From: Kordiimonas sediminis
GTDB taxonomy: Bacteria; Pseudomonadota; Alphaproteobacteria; Sphingomonadales; Kordiimonadaceae
Direction of reading: 5' to 3'
Length of the DNA: 64,000 nt
Assembly (NCBI RefSeq): GCF_014656395.1
Contig: NZ_BNCI01000002.1
Span: forward strand, 1,116,001-1,180,000
A program made the translations under genes and the position numbers. Of this stretch, positions 38,416 to 47,519 are shown piece after piece (positions within the stretch are counted from its first letter, which is position 1; every line of letters starts with the position of its first letter). Below the pieces are notes generated by a model, which was given only the letters and a program-made list of their open reading frames with translations, was not told the DNA's origin and did no database searches.

Positions 38416-39127
38416 ACAAATCTTTTTTATAGCCTTTATTGGCAATTACAATATCTGTTCGTTCCGCCAGTTGATACCGTTCCGACAAATCAAGTGAGTC
38501 AGAAAGCTCACTAAACCGTGAATCTGCGTATGCTAAAACTGTCATAGGTCCCATGTAGCCACCTGAAGAAATCATGCCCGCAATAACCCTGCTACGGGAC
38601 ATTGAAAGCTCCCAGTTAGACAGATACTGCCCATTATCAATAGGTGCCCGATTTGTGTGCCCCGAGATGTAAATCCGGTTATTCACACGTGCAAGAATGC
38701 CCGCAAGCTCTTTCAAGGCAGTTTCCGTTTCCTGTTTGATTGTCGCTGACTTGTCTTCAAAAATAATCTCGGCTGGCACGGACAATATGAGACGGTCCCC
38801 CCGGTGAGAAAGAGTTAAACCCTCAAGCCCTTCAACGCTGGCCAATCCCTGCTGCATAAGACTTTCCAGATAACGCAGGTTCAGCACCTGCGCCGAAAAT
38901 GCCTGATCACTGGCCGTATCATGAGGTGTTTCGCTAATTGCTATATTTTCAGGATTAAATTGCCGGGTCATTGTTTTAACGACGGCTTCCCAATTGGACA
39001 TCTGCACACTGTTCATTGAAAAAAGCAAAACGAAAAACGTCAACATCAAAGACAGCAGATCTGCAAAGATCAACATCCAGCCATTACCCGTTTTAGAATC
39101 GCCAATATGGGGTTTACGTTTTTCCAT
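38402..39127 (-). CDS. motB: MotB-like stator protein with channel aspartate
   Basis: 241 residues: an N-terminal transmembrane helix WMLIFADLLSLMLTFFVLLFSM with Asp23 at the place of the proton-binding Asp of MotB, then an OmpA/MotB peptidoglycan-binding domain (RIYISGHTNRAPIDNGQYLSN, WELSMSRSRVIAGMISSGG). It would need a MotA partner, which is not encoded beside it. Its ATG overlaps the stop of the second MotB-like gene by one base. Confidence 0.85.
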   Translation of the reverse strand: MEKRKPHIGDSKTGNGWMLIFADLLSLMLTFFVLLFSMNSVQMSNWEAVVKTMTRQFNPENIAISETPHDTASDQAFSAQVLNLRYLESLMQQGLASVEGLEGLTLSHRGDRLILSVPAEIIFEDKSATIKQETETALKELAGILARVNNRIYISGHTNRAPIDNGQYLSNWELSMSRSRVIAGMISSGGYMGPMTVLAYADSRFSELSDSLDLSERYQLAERTDIVIANKGYKKDLYDIF

Positions 39128-39792
39128 TATCGGCCACCACTACTGGTAGGTACTGACCGCACCAAAATAGTAAGTGTACCGGTTTCCACTGGTGCAAATC
39201 CGGTAGAAAACGCCCCCAAAGGCAACCCTTTATCTGCCAACATGCGGGCCAGCGCACCTGCACGGCGAATTGACAATTCCTGTCCAGCATCCAGCCCCGA
39301 GCTAATACGCCCTGTACCGGAAGCAAACATGAAAACCATTTCCTGCTGGGTTCCCTTGTCGATACGCTTAATTGTTTCTATGAGTGAATCGAGGAACGGA
39401 TGCTTGTCGGTTCGTACTGTCAAACTACCCCGAACATAGAAAAAGCTCTCCGGAATAGTAAATTCCATCACATCACCGCCCTCGGAAGTATAACGACCTG
39501 GAATGGAAAACTCCGTCATGAACAAACCGTTTATGTCTGTCAGGACCGTATCAGTTGGGCCGGGAAGCTCTTCTTCTGCCAGAAAGTCAAAATTTTCAGC
39601 CATGGGAACCGCAGGATTTCGAAAAGTCGCTGAGACGCTATCCATCACGGCTTCGGCACGTGAAGTTGCCTGATTAGACATGGCATTCAGGATTACGAAA
39701 AAAGCCAGCAGCAACAGATACAGGGAAACGAACAGTCCAAGTGACGAGTCTGCCCCAAATAACTTACGTGTCTGATTTTCTTCATGAATCAT
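39127..39792 (-). CDS. MotB-like/OmpA-domain protein lacking channel aspartate
   Basis: 221 residues. The single transmembrane helix LGLFVSLYLLLLAFFVILNAM resembles MotB but has no acidic residue in the membrane; the only nearby Asp is in GADSSLG before it. The C-terminal part is a shortened OmpA-like domain (VFMFASGTGRI, GQELSIRRAGALARMLADKGLP). It may pair with the Asp-bearing MotB-like protein downstream, or act as a structural element. Coupled by TAATG overlap to that gene, and 29 bases after cheZ. Confidence 0.75.
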   Translation of the reverse strand: MIHEENQTRKLFGADSSLGLFVSLYLLLLAFFVILNAMSNQATSRAEAVMDSVSATFRNPAVPMAENFDFLAEEELPGPTDTVLTDINGLFMTEFSIPGRYTSEGGDVMEFTIPESFFYVRGSLTVRTDKHPFLDSLIETIKRIDKGTQQEMVFMFASGTGRISSGLDAGQELSIRRAGALARMLADKGLPLGAFSTGFAPVETGTLTILVRSVPTSSGGR

Positions 39793-39821
39793 TGGCGAAT
39801 ACCCAGATATCAGGTTTCACG

Positions 39822-40469
39822 TCAATCAAAACTGGCTAGCAAGGCGTCAATATCGTCCTGAGAATTACCTTCACCTTCTAACTGTGGCCCATGCAGAAGG
39901 TCTTCTTCATGCACAGCAACGCCTTGATCATCTTTTTCAATATCATCAGGGTTTTCTGGGATATAGGTGTCCCCGATCGCATCAGCCAGCGCGTTAAGTC
40001 GTTCTTCCATATGGTTAAGCGTTGACGTAATTTTGGTAACACGCTGCCCTGTCAAATCCTGAAAGCTGGATGCTTCAAAAAGGTGCGTTGATATATCCGC
40101 GAGCCGGTCGGCTGTCTTTTCATCTGTTTCCATCGACAGTTCAGTACAGGCTTCGGCCATATCCATAATAACTGTGGCGGCGCCTTCGGTCGACTGAACA
40201 ATCGCATCAAGTTGATCATGTGCATCGGGTATATGAAAGCCCGACATTGCTTTTGGCTGCATAGAGATCAGTTCATTTTTCGCAGCACCGATATAGTCCA
40301 GCAACTCTCGCAACTCTTTTGCAACTTCATGCATCGCAGTTTCTGCGCTGCCTTCTACCAGACTACCTACAACATCGGAGATCTCATCAACGGGCACCTG
40401 ATCGCCTCTGCTTTCCCGCAGAGCTGCAGCCCTATCCTCGAGAGTAACCATCGCTGCCTGCTTCGTCAT
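39822..40469 (-). CDS. cheZ: Protein phosphatase CheZ
   Basis: 215 residues. CheZ dephosphorylates CheY-P. The catalytic four-helix region includes SSFQDLTGQRVTKITSTLNHME with the conserved Gln and Asp. The C-terminus ends SQDDIDALLASFD, the CheY-binding peptide, which resembles the N-terminal QNEIDSLLGFD of FliM in the same operon. GGAG is suitably placed upstream of the ATG. Confidence 0.92.
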   Translation of the reverse strand: MTKQAAMVTLEDRAAALRESRGDQVPVDEISDVVGSLVEGSAETAMHEVAKELRELLDYIGAAKNELISMQPKAMSGFHIPDAHDQLDAIVQSTEGAATVIMDMAEACTELSMETDEKTADRLADISTHLFEASSFQDLTGQRVTKITSTLNHMEERLNALADAIGDTYIPENPDDIEKDDQGVAVHEEDLLHGPQLEGEGNSQDDIDALLASFD

Positions 40470-40534
40470 GTTTCTTACTCCAACGTCGGATGCTTCTCAT
40501 CCTGAATTTCCTAACTTATCAGCCAGTGGCGACC

Positions 40535-41245
40535 TTAGTCATCACTTTCCACATCATCAATTTTGGGCGGCTGTGCCACTGTTGCCAGTTCCGTGGTTAA
40601 TTTCTGCGCGGCTACTGGAGACATTTTTGACATCAGATCCGCAACCTTTGCCGGTTTCATCATAGAAACCAGATCAACCTGAATATCAAGGTCCAGAGCT
40701 TCAAAGCGCGGGGCCGCGTCTTTTGCTTTCATCTTCTCATAGACGGCGACAATTGACCGAAGTTGTTCTTTCTCACGCTCGTCGAAAACGCCCAAATGCT
40801 CTTTGATTTTGCTTTCCAGTGCACTTAGCTGACTGATCTTGTCATTGATGCGCTTTTCCGTCCCTGCAAGTAACTGTTCCTGCATATCAAGCTGGACAGC
40901 CCGCTGGTCCAATTCTTCCCTGCGCTTTCTTAGCTGGGTAATCAGTTCCATTTCCTCTGACGTTGGGACACCGATCATCAGCGGCTGGGTTGGGCCACTT
41001 AATGGATCGGACAAGCCCCCATCAGCTGTTTCCTGATCAGCCGTATCTGCTGTGGCGGTGCCGTCCGCTGTCTGCTCAGCTGCTTCCTGATCTTCCGCAG
41101 CTTGTGCTTCCGCAGCAATAGCGCGTGCCGCTACCAGTTCCTCATAGCCTGTGACCAATGACACGGCATGTAACGCAAGCGCAAGAAACGCAACCCCAAT
41201 CACAATCGGGAATAACCTGAAGTTTCTTTTCACCATTTCAGCCAT
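40535..41245 (-). CDS. MotE-type motor chaperone / MgtE-N-like flagellar protein
   Basis: 236 residues: one N-terminal transmembrane helix (LFPIVIGVAFLALALHAVSLV), an Ala/Glu/Thr-rich linker, a long coiled coil (~100-155, LRKRREELDQRAVQLDMQEQ onward) and a C-terminal MgtE-N-like helical domain (KAKDAAPRFEALDLDIQVDLVSMMKP, LMSKMSPVAAQKLT). This is the MotE layout; in Sinorhizobium MotE stabilises the periplasmic motor protein MotC. Found between cheZ and the DUF6468 gene. Confidence 0.82.
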   Translation of the reverse strand: MAEMVKRNFRLFPIVIGVAFLALALHAVSLVTGYEELVAARAIAAEAQAAEDQEAAEQTADGTATADTADQETADGGLSDPLSGPTQPLMIGVPTSEEMELITQLRKRREELDQRAVQLDMQEQLLAGTEKRINDKISQLSALESKIKEHLGVFDEREKEQLRSIVAVYEKMKAKDAAPRFEALDLDIQVDLVSMMKPAKVADLMSKMSPVAAQKLTTELATVAQPPKIDDVESDD

Positions 41246-41302
41246 CTGTCTATCCTCGTTTGGCTCGTCGCACTGCCTGCTACTCTTGTGTCCTAAGACT
41301 TC

Positions 41303-41746
41303 CTACCGCGCCTCTCGCAGCGCTTCTAACAGGGCACGCTGCTCTGCATTTCTTTCCGGATCTGTCTCGTCCTCATCAAGTATATCATTGGAAACAGAAC
41401 CTATCTTTGCACCCGCACGTCCGGGCCCTGTCAGCCCCTGTTCGATACGGTCGGCCAGATTGTTTCCTGCCTCAATGATTACAGCCATTTCATCAGCAAG
41501 TGCACGACCTTTGATCATCTGAGTTTTCAGAGTATCTTCAATGTCGGTTGAAGAAGTCTTAAGATACGTCACACTTTTTTGTGCTTCAGAGATTGCAATA
41601 TTCAGATTGTCCACGAGTGCCTTCAACTCGGCTTGTCCTTCGCGGATGGTCATCATTCTTCTGTAAACCAGAATACAGGCAACAATTGCCGCCAGCAGAA
41701 GGACGACTAAAATCCCGTCAATTACCAATATTGCCATATCATTCAT
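41303..41746 (-). CDS. DUF6468 flagellar-locus protein
   Basis: 147 residues: an N-terminal membrane helix (AILVIDGILVVLLLAAIVACILVY), then RRMMTIREGQAELKALVDNLNIAISEAQKSV, a helical region, and a polar C-terminus. This pattern is the DUF6468 family, found between fliM and motE in alphaproteobacteria. Function not established. Confidence 0.8.
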   Translation of the reverse strand: MNDMAILVIDGILVVLLLAAIVACILVYRRMMTIREGQAELKALVDNLNIAISEAQKSVTYLKTSSTDIEDTLKTQMIKGRALADEMAVIIEAGNNLADRIEQGLTGPGRAGAKIGSVSNDILDEDETDPERNAEQRALLEALREAR

Positions 41747-41779
41747 ATACTATGCTCTTGCCTAGCTTTGTACGGTGCC

Positions 41780-42931
41780 TTACCCAGCACCAGCCATAGC
41801 CTGGTCCTCTTCATTTTCTATCAGACGCTCTGCCTTGCGCCTAATTTGCACCGCCACCTTGTTACCTGACCGCCCAATAGGACCACTCAACATGGGAATT
41901 TCACCACATTTCAACACAACTTCATCCGTGGGTGTCTTATTGAAAGTGATGGTCTGGCCGACCTCAAGGTTCATAATGTCTTTCAGCGACATGGTCGTTT
42001 CGTCCATGATAGCTGTTAATTCAACATCCGCGCTCCATAGCTCTGTCGCCAAATGGGTTTCCCAAATGCTGTCGCGACCAAATTTTTCCCCCATGAAACG
42101 CTGCAACAGCAGTTCACGGATAGGTTCCAGCGTGGAATAAGGGAACAATACCTCAAGACGTCCACCACGATCTTCCATATCAACACGCAATTTGATCAAA
42201 ACTGCTGCGTTAGGTGGCCGCGCGATTGTGGCGAACCTTGGGTTGGTCTCAAGCCTGTCAAATGTAAAGTTTACGGGACTTAAAGGTTCGAACGCGCCGC
42301 ACATGTCTTTCATAACGACAGAGATCATCCGCTCGACCAGTGTCTGCTCAATCGTTGTATATGGTCGGCCTTCGATACGCATTGCGGCGGTACCGCGGCG
42401 CCCACCTAAAAGCACGTCCACGATCGAATAAATCAGACTACTGTCGATGGTCATCAAACCGTAGTTATCCCATTCCTCTGCCCGGAAAACAGCTAACATC
42501 GCAGGTAACGGAATAGAGTTCAGATAATCACCAAACCTGACCGAGGTGATATTATCCAGGGAAACCTCGATATTATCGGAAGTGAAATTACGAAGAGACG
42601 TCGACATCATCCGGACCATACGGTCAAAGATGATATCCATCATTGGCAATCGTTCGTATGAGACAAGCGCACTGTTAATCAGAGCATGGATGCCGGTCGT
42701 CTCGCCGTCAGCCATGTCGCCGTCAAAGCCTAGTAGACTATCAATCTCATTCTGATCAAGAACGCGGCCAGGCACACCTTCTTCTTCGGCTTCGCCTTCA
42801 TCGCCACCGCCGGCCATAGCTTCCCATTCGGCGGCCATGGCATCCTGATCATCGCCACCACCATCACCACCGGCCATAGCCTCCCATTCGGCGGCCATTG
42901 CTTCTTCGTCTATTTCTTCATCATCTGCCAT
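41780..42931 (-). CDS. fliM: Flagellar motor switch protein FliM
   Basis: 383 residues. An acidic N-terminal extension contains the 20-residue unit AMAAEWEAMAGG... twice (residues 11-30 and 31-50), then the CheY-P-binding peptide VLDQNEIDSLLGF, the middle CheC-like domain (SLRNFTSDNIEVSLDNITSVRFGDYLNSIP) and the C-terminal SpoA domain (LEVGQTITFNKTPTDEVVLKCGEIPMLSGPIG). FliM is the C-ring protein that receives the chemotaxis signal. The N-terminal extension puts the CheY peptide ~55 residues in instead of at the very start. Confidence 0.95.
   Translation of the reverse strand: MADDEEIDEEAMAAEWEAMAGGDGGGDDQDAMAAEWEAMAGGGDEGEAEEEGVPGRVLDQNEIDSLLGFDGDMADGETTGIHALINSALVSYERLPMMDIIFDRMVRMMSTSLRNFTSDNIEVSLDNITSVRFGDYLNSIPLPAMLAVFRAEEWDNYGLMTIDSSLIYSIVDVLLGGRRGTAAMRIEGRPYTTIEQTLVERMISVVMKDMCGAFEPLSPVNFTFDRLETNPRFATIARPPNAAVLIKLRVDMEDRGGRLEVLFPYSTLEPIRELLLQRFMGEKFGRDSIWETHLATELWSADVELTAIMDETTMSLKDIMNLEVGQTITFNKTPTDEVVLKCGEIPMLSGPIGRSGNKVAVQIRRKAERLIENEEDQAMAGAG
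42811..42901. repeat. 60-bp-period direct repeat within fliM
   Basis: About 31 bases starting CGGCCATAGC recur at exactly 60 bases (42811-42841 and 42871-42901) with two or three changes, encoding the duplicated AMAAEWEAMAGG unit of the FliM N-terminus. An in-frame tandem duplication. Confidence 0.85.
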
Positions 42932-42998
42932 AGAACAACTCTGGTTTTACCCTGCTATTGTATATTACCCTTTGTCCGCATGCAAAGGATAGACCATT

Positions 42999-43583
42999 CT
43001 ATCCCTGAATTAGAAATTCCTGGAACAGAACATCTTTAACCCTGCTGGGTGCAACCGACTGATTGATGCGCATAAGCAACTCTTCCTTCAACCGGAACAA
43101 CCCGGATGATCCGTCCAGGTCATCAGGGCGCAGCTCGCGCATGTAGGTGTTTAATTCATCAAGAATACGCGGCAATTTGGCCTCAATATCTGCTCGGTAA
43201 CTTTCCCGGTCTACTTCAAGAACGATCTTCGCCCGAAGGAAGCTACTACCCTCCCCGCCGGTATTAAGATTATAGACCTGCTCATCCAATTCGATGAACA
43301 ACAGAGCCAACTCTTCCGGGGGCAAGTCCTGCTCTAATTGCTCGCCGGCCTGTGATGCAGCTGCATCCTCAGCCATCTGGTCAAGCGTAGCATCTACACC
43401 CGCAACTTGTTGCTCAGGCTCTTCCTCACCACCAGAAAACATGGAGATAACACCAACAAGAGCCAAGAGGACAACAATTGCAGCGCCTGCAATCATTAAA
43501 ATGACTTTACCACTGAATTTCTTTTTCTCTAACCCTTCGGTCAGATCGTCGTCGCCCAGAACGTCGTCTTCAGTATCCGCCAT
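42999..43583 (-). CDS. fliL: Flagellar basal-body protein FliL
   Basis: 194 residues: an acidic cytoplasmic start, transmembrane helix (~25-47, VILMIAGAAIVVLLALVGVISMF), an acidic linker, then the FliL periplasmic domain with SSFLRAKIVLEVDRESYRADIE, PRILDELNTYMRELRPDDL and the C-terminal RVKDVLFQEFLIQG. FliL associates with the stator. First gene of the minus-strand motor/switch operon. Confidence 0.9.
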   Translation of the reverse strand: MADTEDDVLGDDDLTEGLEKKKFSGKVILMIAGAAIVVLLALVGVISMFSGGEEEPEQQVAGVDATLDQMAEDAAASQAGEQLEQDLPPEELALLFIELDEQVYNLNTGGEGSSFLRAKIVLEVDRESYRADIEAKLPRILDELNTYMRELRPDDLDGSSGLFRLKEELLMRINQSVAPSRVKDVLFQEFLIQG

Positions 43584-43919
43584 GGAAGATATCGCCTTCT
43601 ATCTATGCCTAATAGTTCCAATCATCCCTTATAATATTTTAATGGGCCAGATTGAAAGATTTATTATTAATTCTCTACAGTTAACAAGGAATGAAGCTAG
43701 GCAAAAGATTTATCTTTTCCTTGTGTGACATTTTTTCCGGCCCTTGAACCAATGTGGACATTTCTTCACTGCAATTGTTGCCCTTGCCCCTTATGCAGGT
43801 CGTATAAATCACACTATCTAACTGATTTTAAAAGAAAATTAAAGTTGGCACGCTTTATGCTGATTACAGGCCAACGAGCTGGAAAACCAGCCACTGCGAA
43901 AATCTGCAGGAGATATAAA
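43584..43919. other. 336-bp divergent spacer between fliL and flgF
   Basis: Contains a sigma54 promoter toward flgF. I searched the other direction for a GG-N10-GC promoter before fliL and saw none that fits, so fliL may use another sigma factor. Rest is AT-rich with no gene. Confidence 0.6.
43845..43861 (+). promoter_or_regulatory. Sigma54 promoter of flgFGAH
   Basis: TTGGCACGCTTTATGCT has the -24 GG and -12 GC at the correct spacing and matches TGGCACG-N4-TTGCW except for one base. It lies about 60 bases before the flgF ATG. Confidence 0.85.
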
Positions 43920-44666
43920 ATGGATACCGCACTGTTTGTCGGGTTGGCTCATAAAACTGCGCTCAGAAGGCGCATGGACGTTACAGCGAACAATATCGCG
44001 AATATGTCCACAACCGCATTTAAAAAAGAACGCGTTGCGTTCAAAGAATATCTGATGGATGTTTCCGGTTCTGCCGGAGCAGCTGGTGACAAGATTTCCT
44101 TCGTACAGGATTATGCTGTCGTTCGAAACTTGGACCAGGGCCAAATGGTCCCAACTAGTAATCCTCTCGACATTTATATCAATGGTCGGGGTTATCTGAC
44201 TGCGGAAGGCCGCGGCGGAGAAACACTCTATACCCGTAATGGCCGCCTGAAGATCGATGAAGAAAACTATTTGTCGCTCTACACTGGCGAACGCATTCTG
44301 GATGAAACCGGTCAGGCAATACAAATTCCTGATCAGGACAAGGAAATCCACATTGCAGCCGACGGAACCCTGACCACAGACCAAGGACAGATTGCCAAAT
44401 TGGGCGTTGCTACCTTCCAAAACGAAGGACAAATGAAACGTCAGGGCAACTCTCTCTATTCTTCAGACGAAAATCCCCTGCCCCCAGAGACAGCATATGA
44501 TGTCAAACTGGAACAACGGGCTCTGGAAAGCTCAAACGTCAATGCCGTTGAAAGCATGGTCGAAATGATCGACGTGCTGCGCTCGTACCAGCGGGCGGTC
44601 AAACAAGGCAAAGAATATGAAGATATGCGTCAAAATTCGCTCGATCGGCTAGCGCGCGTTCAATAA
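43920..44666 (+). CDS. flgF: Flagellar basal-body rod protein FlgF
   Basis: 248 residues from MDTALFVGLAHKTALRRRMDVTANNIANMSTTAFKKERVAF, which contains the rod/hook-family motif ANNIANMSTTAFK. The C-terminus ends with the matching LESSNVNAVESMVEMIDVLRSYQ helix. FlgF is a proximal-rod subunit. I start at the ATG at 43920, eight bases after AGGAG and downstream of the sigma54 promoter; the open frame extends 65 codons further upstream but across the promoter. First gene of flgF-flgG-flgA-flgH. Confidence 0.94.
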   Translation: MDTALFVGLAHKTALRRRMDVTANNIANMSTTAFKKERVAFKEYLMDVSGSAGAAGDKISFVQDYAVVRNLDQGQMVPTSNPLDIYINGRGYLTAEGRGGETLYTRNGRLKIDEENYLSLYTGERILDETGQAIQIPDQDKEIHIAADGTLTTDQGQIAKLGVATFQNEGQMKRQGNSLYSSDENPLPPETAYDVKLEQRALESSNVNAVESMVEMIDVLRSYQRAVKQGKEYEDMRQNSLDRLARVQ

Positions 44667-44713
44667 ACCGCTGCGCCTGATTGATGCACCCAGATGATTG
44701 AAAGGACTTACCA

Positions 44714-45499
44714 ATGAAATCGCTTAGTACAGCCGCTACAGGAATGCTTGCTCAACAAATGAATGTTGAGGTCATTTCAAACAACATCGCCAACATGAAC
44801 ACAACTGGTTACAAACGTCGCCGGGCAGAGTTTCAGGATCTTCTGTATCAGAATGTTGAGCGTGTGGGCGCCAACTCCTCTGATGCGGGCACTACTGTGC
44901 CAAGCGGCATCCAGATTGGTCTGGGTGTCCGTGCAGCCGGTGTATACCGGATTGGTGAACAGGGCAGCCTGACCAATACAGGAAACCCTTATGATCTGGC
45001 CATTAACGGCAAGGGCTTCTTTCGGGTACAGCTACCGGACGGGCAGGATGCCTACACACGGGCTGGTTCCTTCCAGATTGACCAAAACGGCCAGCTGGTA
45101 ACGCCGCAGGGATACATCATCCAACCGACAATCAATATTCCGCAGGATGCCAGAGATGTGTCCATCAATAGTCAGGGCGAAATCTCGGTCAAGCTTGATG
45201 GTCAGGTACAACCATCCATCATTGGTCAGTTGGATCTTGCAATCTTCCCTAACGAAGGTGGACTGGAAGCAATTGGTAACAACCTTCTGATTGAAAGCCA
45301 GGCGTCTGGCCCCGCAAACGTATCCCCGCCCGGTCAGCCAGGGTTCGGTGTCATTACGCAAGGCTTCCTTGAAGCATCCAACGTCAATGCTGTTGCCGAA
45401 ATCACCAGCATGATCACGGCACAGCGTGCTTATGAACTGAACTCAAAGGTTATTCAGACATCTGATGAAATGCTGAATGCTGCGAACAGCATGCGCTAA
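44714..45499 (+). CDS. flgG: Flagellar distal-rod protein FlgG
   Basis: 261 residues, standard length. It opens MKSLSTAATGMLAQQMNVEVISNNIANMNTTGYKRRRAEFQDL and ends with the FLEASNVNAVAEITSMITAQRAYELNSK helix, both hallmarks of FlgG, the distal rod. It follows flgF by 47 bases and precedes flgA by 29. Confidence 0.96.
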   Translation: MKSLSTAATGMLAQQMNVEVISNNIANMNTTGYKRRRAEFQDLLYQNVERVGANSSDAGTTVPSGIQIGLGVRAAGVYRIGEQGSLTNTGNPYDLAINGKGFFRVQLPDGQDAYTRAGSFQIDQNGQLVTPQGYIIQPTINIPQDARDVSINSQGEISVKLDGQVQPSIIGQLDLAIFPNEGGLEAIGNNLLIESQASGPANVSPPGQPGFGVITQGFLEASNVNAVAEITSMITAQRAYELNSKVIQTSDEMLNAANSMR

Positions 45500-45528
45500 C
45501 GGTAGCATCTTGAACTGGAGGACATAAA

Positions 45529-46503
45529 ATGACCACCACGACCCCAAAAACCAGAATGGTAAAATCGCTCCTGGCATCCCTGTGTCTTATTTCAGGCGGT
45601 ATGGACGGAACAGCCTTTGCCGCAGTTCTGAAGAACCAGATTGAGGTCACTCAGGACACAGTGCGCCTAAGCGACATATTTGACGGTGAAGACATCACGC
45701 AGGATATCGTGATCATGGCAGCGCCAGCACCAGGACAGGACACACAAATTTCTGCCTACGAGCTGGAAAGTCTTGCCCTGAAAAACGGTGTTAACTGGGA
45801 ACGTCCAAGCCTTTTGAAAAAAGTGCGTATCGCACGGGCTGGCAACCGTCTGTCACAAAACACCTTGCAGGATATGGTTGAAGATGCAGCACATGCGAAC
45901 GGCCTTTATGACAAGCTGAATGTCCGTCTGTTTGGCTCGCAGAAAGACTTGTTTCTGCCTGTTGATTTGAACCCGGCGTCTTTGGCATTTGAAGAATTCA
46001 CCCTTAGCCCAAACAAGGACCGCTTTACGGCTATTTTGCATGTGCCAACTTCGGCCGGTGCCTACGACCGTATCACACTGACCGGTGCGTTAGAGCAAAT
46101 CAGACAAATCCCTGTGCTGGCAAGTGGCATTATGCCCGGCCATGTAATTTCAGAGGCTGATATCCTTTGGGAAAGCTTCCCCATACGGCGTCTAACCCGC
46201 AATACGGTTCAGTCGATGGATGAATTGATAGGCATGACGCTTCGCCGCCCTATTCGTTCTGGCAACATGATCAGAACAACTGATGTTCAGCGCCCGGAAC
46301 TAGTAAAAAAAGGCAGTGCCGTTCAGGTAATTCTTTCTCAGGGGTCTATGCAACTCAGCTCCGTAGGCAAGGCGCTTGAAAGCGGCGGCAAAGGTGAAAT
46401 GATCCGCATTATGAACCTTTCATCCAAGAAGACGATTGAAGCCCGGATTATAGCAGCTGACCGCGTTGAAATTGTCACAACAAATATATTTGCGATGAAC
46501 TGA
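45529..46503 (+). CDS. flgA: P-ring assembly chaperone FlgA
   Basis: 324 residues with a signal peptide ending GTAFA at about residue 31. The C-terminal SAF-type domain is typical: IPVLASGIMPGHVISEADILWESFP, RRPIRSGNMIRTTDVQRPELVKKGSAV and KALESGGKGEMIRIMNLSSKK. FlgA is a periplasmic chaperone for FlgI. A strong GGAGG site is nine bases ahead of the ATG. Confidence 0.93.
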   Translation: MTTTTPKTRMVKSLLASLCLISGGMDGTAFAAVLKNQIEVTQDTVRLSDIFDGEDITQDIVIMAAPAPGQDTQISAYELESLALKNGVNWERPSLLKKVRIARAGNRLSQNTLQDMVEDAAHANGLYDKLNVRLFGSQKDLFLPVDLNPASLAFEEFTLSPNKDRFTAILHVPTSAGAYDRITLTGALEQIRQIPVLASGIMPGHVISEADILWESFPIRRLTRNTVQSMDELIGMTLRRPIRSGNMIRTTDVQRPELVKKGSAVQVILSQGSMQLSSVGKALESGGKGEMIRIMNLSSKKTIEARIIAADRVEIVTTNIFAMN

Positions 46504-46561
46504 TTAGTCGCCGGGGATACAAAACCCAAGGCACCAGACACAGAGCAACTGGAGATACAAA

Positions 46562-47353
46562 ATGGTTTCGAAAACAGTGAAAAATATAGGTACCGTCCTA
46601 TCACTTTCCATGCTCGCAGCATGTAGCAACCTTGACCGGATCGGTGAGATCGGCAAAAAGCCGGAAATCACACCAATCCAGAATGTTAATGCACCGGAAC
46701 AGCAACGCTCCATCGGTGTACCGATACCGTCCCGCGACATGAATTCAACTGGTTCTAATAGCTTGTGGCGAACAGGTGCCCGTGCCTTCTTCAAAGATCA
46801 GCGCGCTGGCCGTATTGGCGACATTGTAACAGTTCAAATCAATATTTCTGACCAGGCACAGATCGGAAACACAACTGCTCGTAGCCGCAGCACATCCGAA
46901 GATGCCGGACTTGATAATTTCTTCGGTCTTGAGCAAGCTATTCCAAATCTATACACCAGCGGCGGTGCCGCAGCCACAGGCTCAGATGCGACTGTTCGCA
47001 ATGCGTTTGATCCAAGTAGCATGGTGGGATTTGGCTCCACAAACAATTATGAAGGTACCGGCACTGTTGATCGCAGTGAAAGCATCAGCATGACCGTTGC
47101 CGCCATCGTAACTGATGTTCTTCCGAACGGTAATCTGGTCATCCAGGGCCGCCAGGAAGTACGCGTGAACTATGAACGCAGAGACCTGCTTGTAGCAGGC
47201 GTAATTCGCCCTGAGGATATCTCCAGCGGCAACACGATTTCTCATAGCCAAATAGCTGAACTCCGCCTTGATTACGGCGGAAAAGGACAGTTAACGGATG
47301 TTCAGCAACCGCGGTATGGAACCCAGTTGTACGACATCATCTTTCCCTTTTAA
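46562..47353 (+). CDS. flgH: Flagellar L-ring lipoprotein FlgH
   Basis: 263 residues, an outer-membrane lipoprotein with lipobox LAAC (Cys21). FlgH motifs: SLWRTGARAFFKDQRAGRIGDIVTVQINI, NLVIQGRQEVRVNYE and VAGVIRPEDISSGNTISHSQIAELRLDYGGKG. It forms the L ring. Last gene of its operon, followed by a terminator. Confidence 0.95.
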   Translation: MVSKTVKNIGTVLSLSMLAACSNLDRIGEIGKKPEITPIQNVNAPEQQRSIGVPIPSRDMNSTGSNSLWRTGARAFFKDQRAGRIGDIVTVQINISDQAQIGNTTARSRSTSEDAGLDNFFGLEQAIPNLYTSGGAAATGSDATVRNAFDPSSMVGFGSTNNYEGTGTVDRSESISMTVAAIVTDVLPNGNLVIQGRQEVRVNYERRDLLVAGVIRPEDISSGNTISHSQIAELRLDYGGKGQLTDVQQPRYGTQLYDIIFPF

Positions 47354-47427
47354 TCGAAACAAAGGAGGTTAAGCACTAGTTACACTTACCGAATTAAAGC
47401 CAACTTATATCTGCAAACAGTATGCAG

Positions 47428-47461
47428 TGGCCGGCCCACAATGTGGTCGGCCCTTTTTTTA
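47428..47461 (+). terminator. Terminator after flgH
   Basis: A GC-rich hairpin (GGCCGGCCCACA / TGTGGTCGGCC with one bulge) followed by CTTTTTTT, 75 bases past the flgH stop. Confidence 0.8.
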
Positions 47462-47519
47462 TCGAGCTACTAAAAAGCTCAATCCTGGCTGCAGCGCTAG
47501 TGGAACGGATTTCGCCCCG

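Noticed and set aside
47354-47427. Strong GGAGG site after flgH suggesting another small gene
   Set aside because: No start codon follows at usable distance before a stop, and a terminator lies just beyond.
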